Source: Cyanobacteriota bacterium
GTDB lineage: Bacteria > Cyanobacteriota > Cyanobacteriia > Phormidesmidales > Phormidesmidaceae
NCBI GenBank assembly: GCA_027483425.1
Contig: JAIXUR010000108.1
Span: 1 to 6,023 of the forward strand
Length of the DNA: 6,023 nucleotides
Reading direction: 5' to 3'
In this document: one piece after another, positions 5,666 through 6,023 of the stretch
Position numbering within the stretch: position 1 is the first letter of the stretch
Layout: the number at the start of each line of letters is the position of its first letter
Notes under the pieces: generated by a model
The model's input: only the letters and a program-made list of their open reading frames with translations
What the model was told of the DNA's origin: nothing
Database searches by the model: none
Translations under genes and position numbers: made by a program

Positions 5666-5689
5666 TCAATACTTCTATTTGTCAATACT
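5666..5689. repeat. Direct repeat TCAATACT, two copies
   Basis: TCAATACT occurs at 5666-5673 and 5682-5689, 16 bp from start to start. It could be a binding site pair, or chance. Confidence 0.3.
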
Positions 5690-5873
5690 AAGAAGGTAGC
5701 AACATTCATATTGAAATTACTCATAATTTGAATTGCTTATCGTTTGGCTATTAAATTGAATAAGATAGATATCGGATTTCTGATTCCAGAAGCTACATGG
5801 AAAAAGACCAAGTAAGTGTAGCGGCTATAACCCTTGATATACAGGCATTCCAGCAAGAGCCGCAGATCCCCGA

Positions 5874-5898
5874 TCCCAGAGCGATCGTCTCTCTGGGA
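5874..5898 (+). terminator. Stem-loop followed by T-rich sequence, possible intrinsic terminator
   Basis: TCCCAGAG (5874-5881) pairs perfectly with CTCTGGGA (5891-5898) across a 9-nt loop containing CGATCG. On the plus strand it is followed by AATAACTTATTTTATTC, so it resembles a rho-independent terminator with an imperfect T-tract. No plus-strand gene is seen upstream, so either it ends an unrecognised short RNA or it has another role. Confidence 0.3.
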
Positions 5899-5990
5899 AT
5901 AACTTATTTTATTCTATCCTCAAAAGAGGCTAAAAGATAATATATTCTAATGGATAAACTTATCTTATTGACGCAGAGATCTTGCGATCG

Positions 5991-6023
5991 TAATAAGATT
6001 ATTATCATATAATAATCTTATTA
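5991..6023. repeat. Near-perfect AT-rich inverted repeat at the window end
   Basis: TAATAAGATTATTAT (5991-6005) and ATAATAATCTTATTA (6009-6023) are exact reverse complements separated by CAT. The arms have two G/C pairs only, so this is not a usual intrinsic terminator. The right arm ends on the last base of the window, so any further symmetry cannot be seen. It could be a replicon end, an origin or operator palindrome, the end of a small transposable repeat, or a place where assembly stopped. Confidence 0.85.

Larger units (their letters stand above)
5353..6023. other. Long non-coding, AT-rich region with repeats and a terminal palindrome
   Basis: No convincing gene is found in these 671 bases. 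The left part up to about 5550 has ordinary composition and should hold the Uma2 promoter and a near-palindrome AACCG-CGATCT-CGGTT (5530-5545). From about 5550 the DNA is AT-rich and holds repeated CTTATC/GATAAG words (5557-5563, 5573-5578, 5609-5615, 5736-5741, 5759-5765, 5959-5970), two TCAATACT direct repeats, a stem-loop at 5874-5898 and the inverted repeat at 5991-6023. A 78-codon frame at 5395-5631 and a 47-codon frame at 5797-5940 show no protein-like features I recognise. Confidence 0.6.

Noticed and set aside
5797..5940. 47-codon plus-strand frame starting MEKDQVSVAA
   Set aside because: It reads protein-like, but it has only a poor ribosome site, contains the 5874-5898 stem-loop, and a frame of this length is expected by chance in 670 bp.

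Overview
The window is cyanobacterial. The octamer GCGATCGC (HIP1) occurs eight times in 6 kb (starts at 366, 685, 944, 1579, 2993, 3499, 4561 and 5083), far more than chance, together with several one-base variants. The protein families present (Uma2 nuclease, DUF4351, DUF6629, a small GIY-YIG protein) fit a chromosome or large plasmid of a probably filamentous cyanobacterium. No rRNA, tRNA, CRISPR array, transposase or complete mobile element is visible.

Layout. Left edge: a gene on the minus strand (1-270) runs off the window; it has a recognisable promoter and several copies of a GATAAG-like motif upstream. Then come, all on the minus strand, an unknown 141-aa gene (376-801), a RecB/Cas4-like PD-(D/E)XK nuclease with a C-terminal cysteine cluster (987-1844), a DUF6629 membrane protein (1887-2549) and a 75-aa conserved-looking protein (2549-2776). 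The last two are joined by a one-base stop/start overlap, and with the nuclease they may form one operon. A weak 76-codon frame (2776-3006) lies just upstream.

Middle: a plus-strand GIY-YIG endonuclease-like gene (3083-3394) runs head-on into, and overlaps by 63 bp, a minus-strand pair: a GNAT-type acetyltransferase (3849-4418) and an unknown 175-aa gene (3332-3859), which overlap by 11 bp. Next is a plus-strand 77-aa orphan DUF4351 domain (4502-4735), the usual C-terminal part of Rpn/PD-(D/E)XK-type proteins, with its own good ribosome binding site. It converges on a Uma2-family nuclease gene (4765-5352, minus).

Right: about 670 bp with no convincing gene (5353-6023). It becomes AT-rich, carries several GATAAG/CTTATC motifs, a stem-loop at 5874-5898 and short direct repeats, and ends exactly on a near-perfect AT-rich inverted repeat (5991-6023, 15-bp arms, 3-nt centre). 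Four genes or remnants belong to nuclease-related families, but they are in different transcription units and no single pathway can be asserted.

The most interesting reading, and a speculative one, is that the terminal palindrome and the motif shared with the promoter of the left-edge gene mark a replicon end or origin. A weak resemblance of the left-edge protein to the N-terminal region of telomere resolvases is compatible with that but is not demonstrated by the 90 residues visible.
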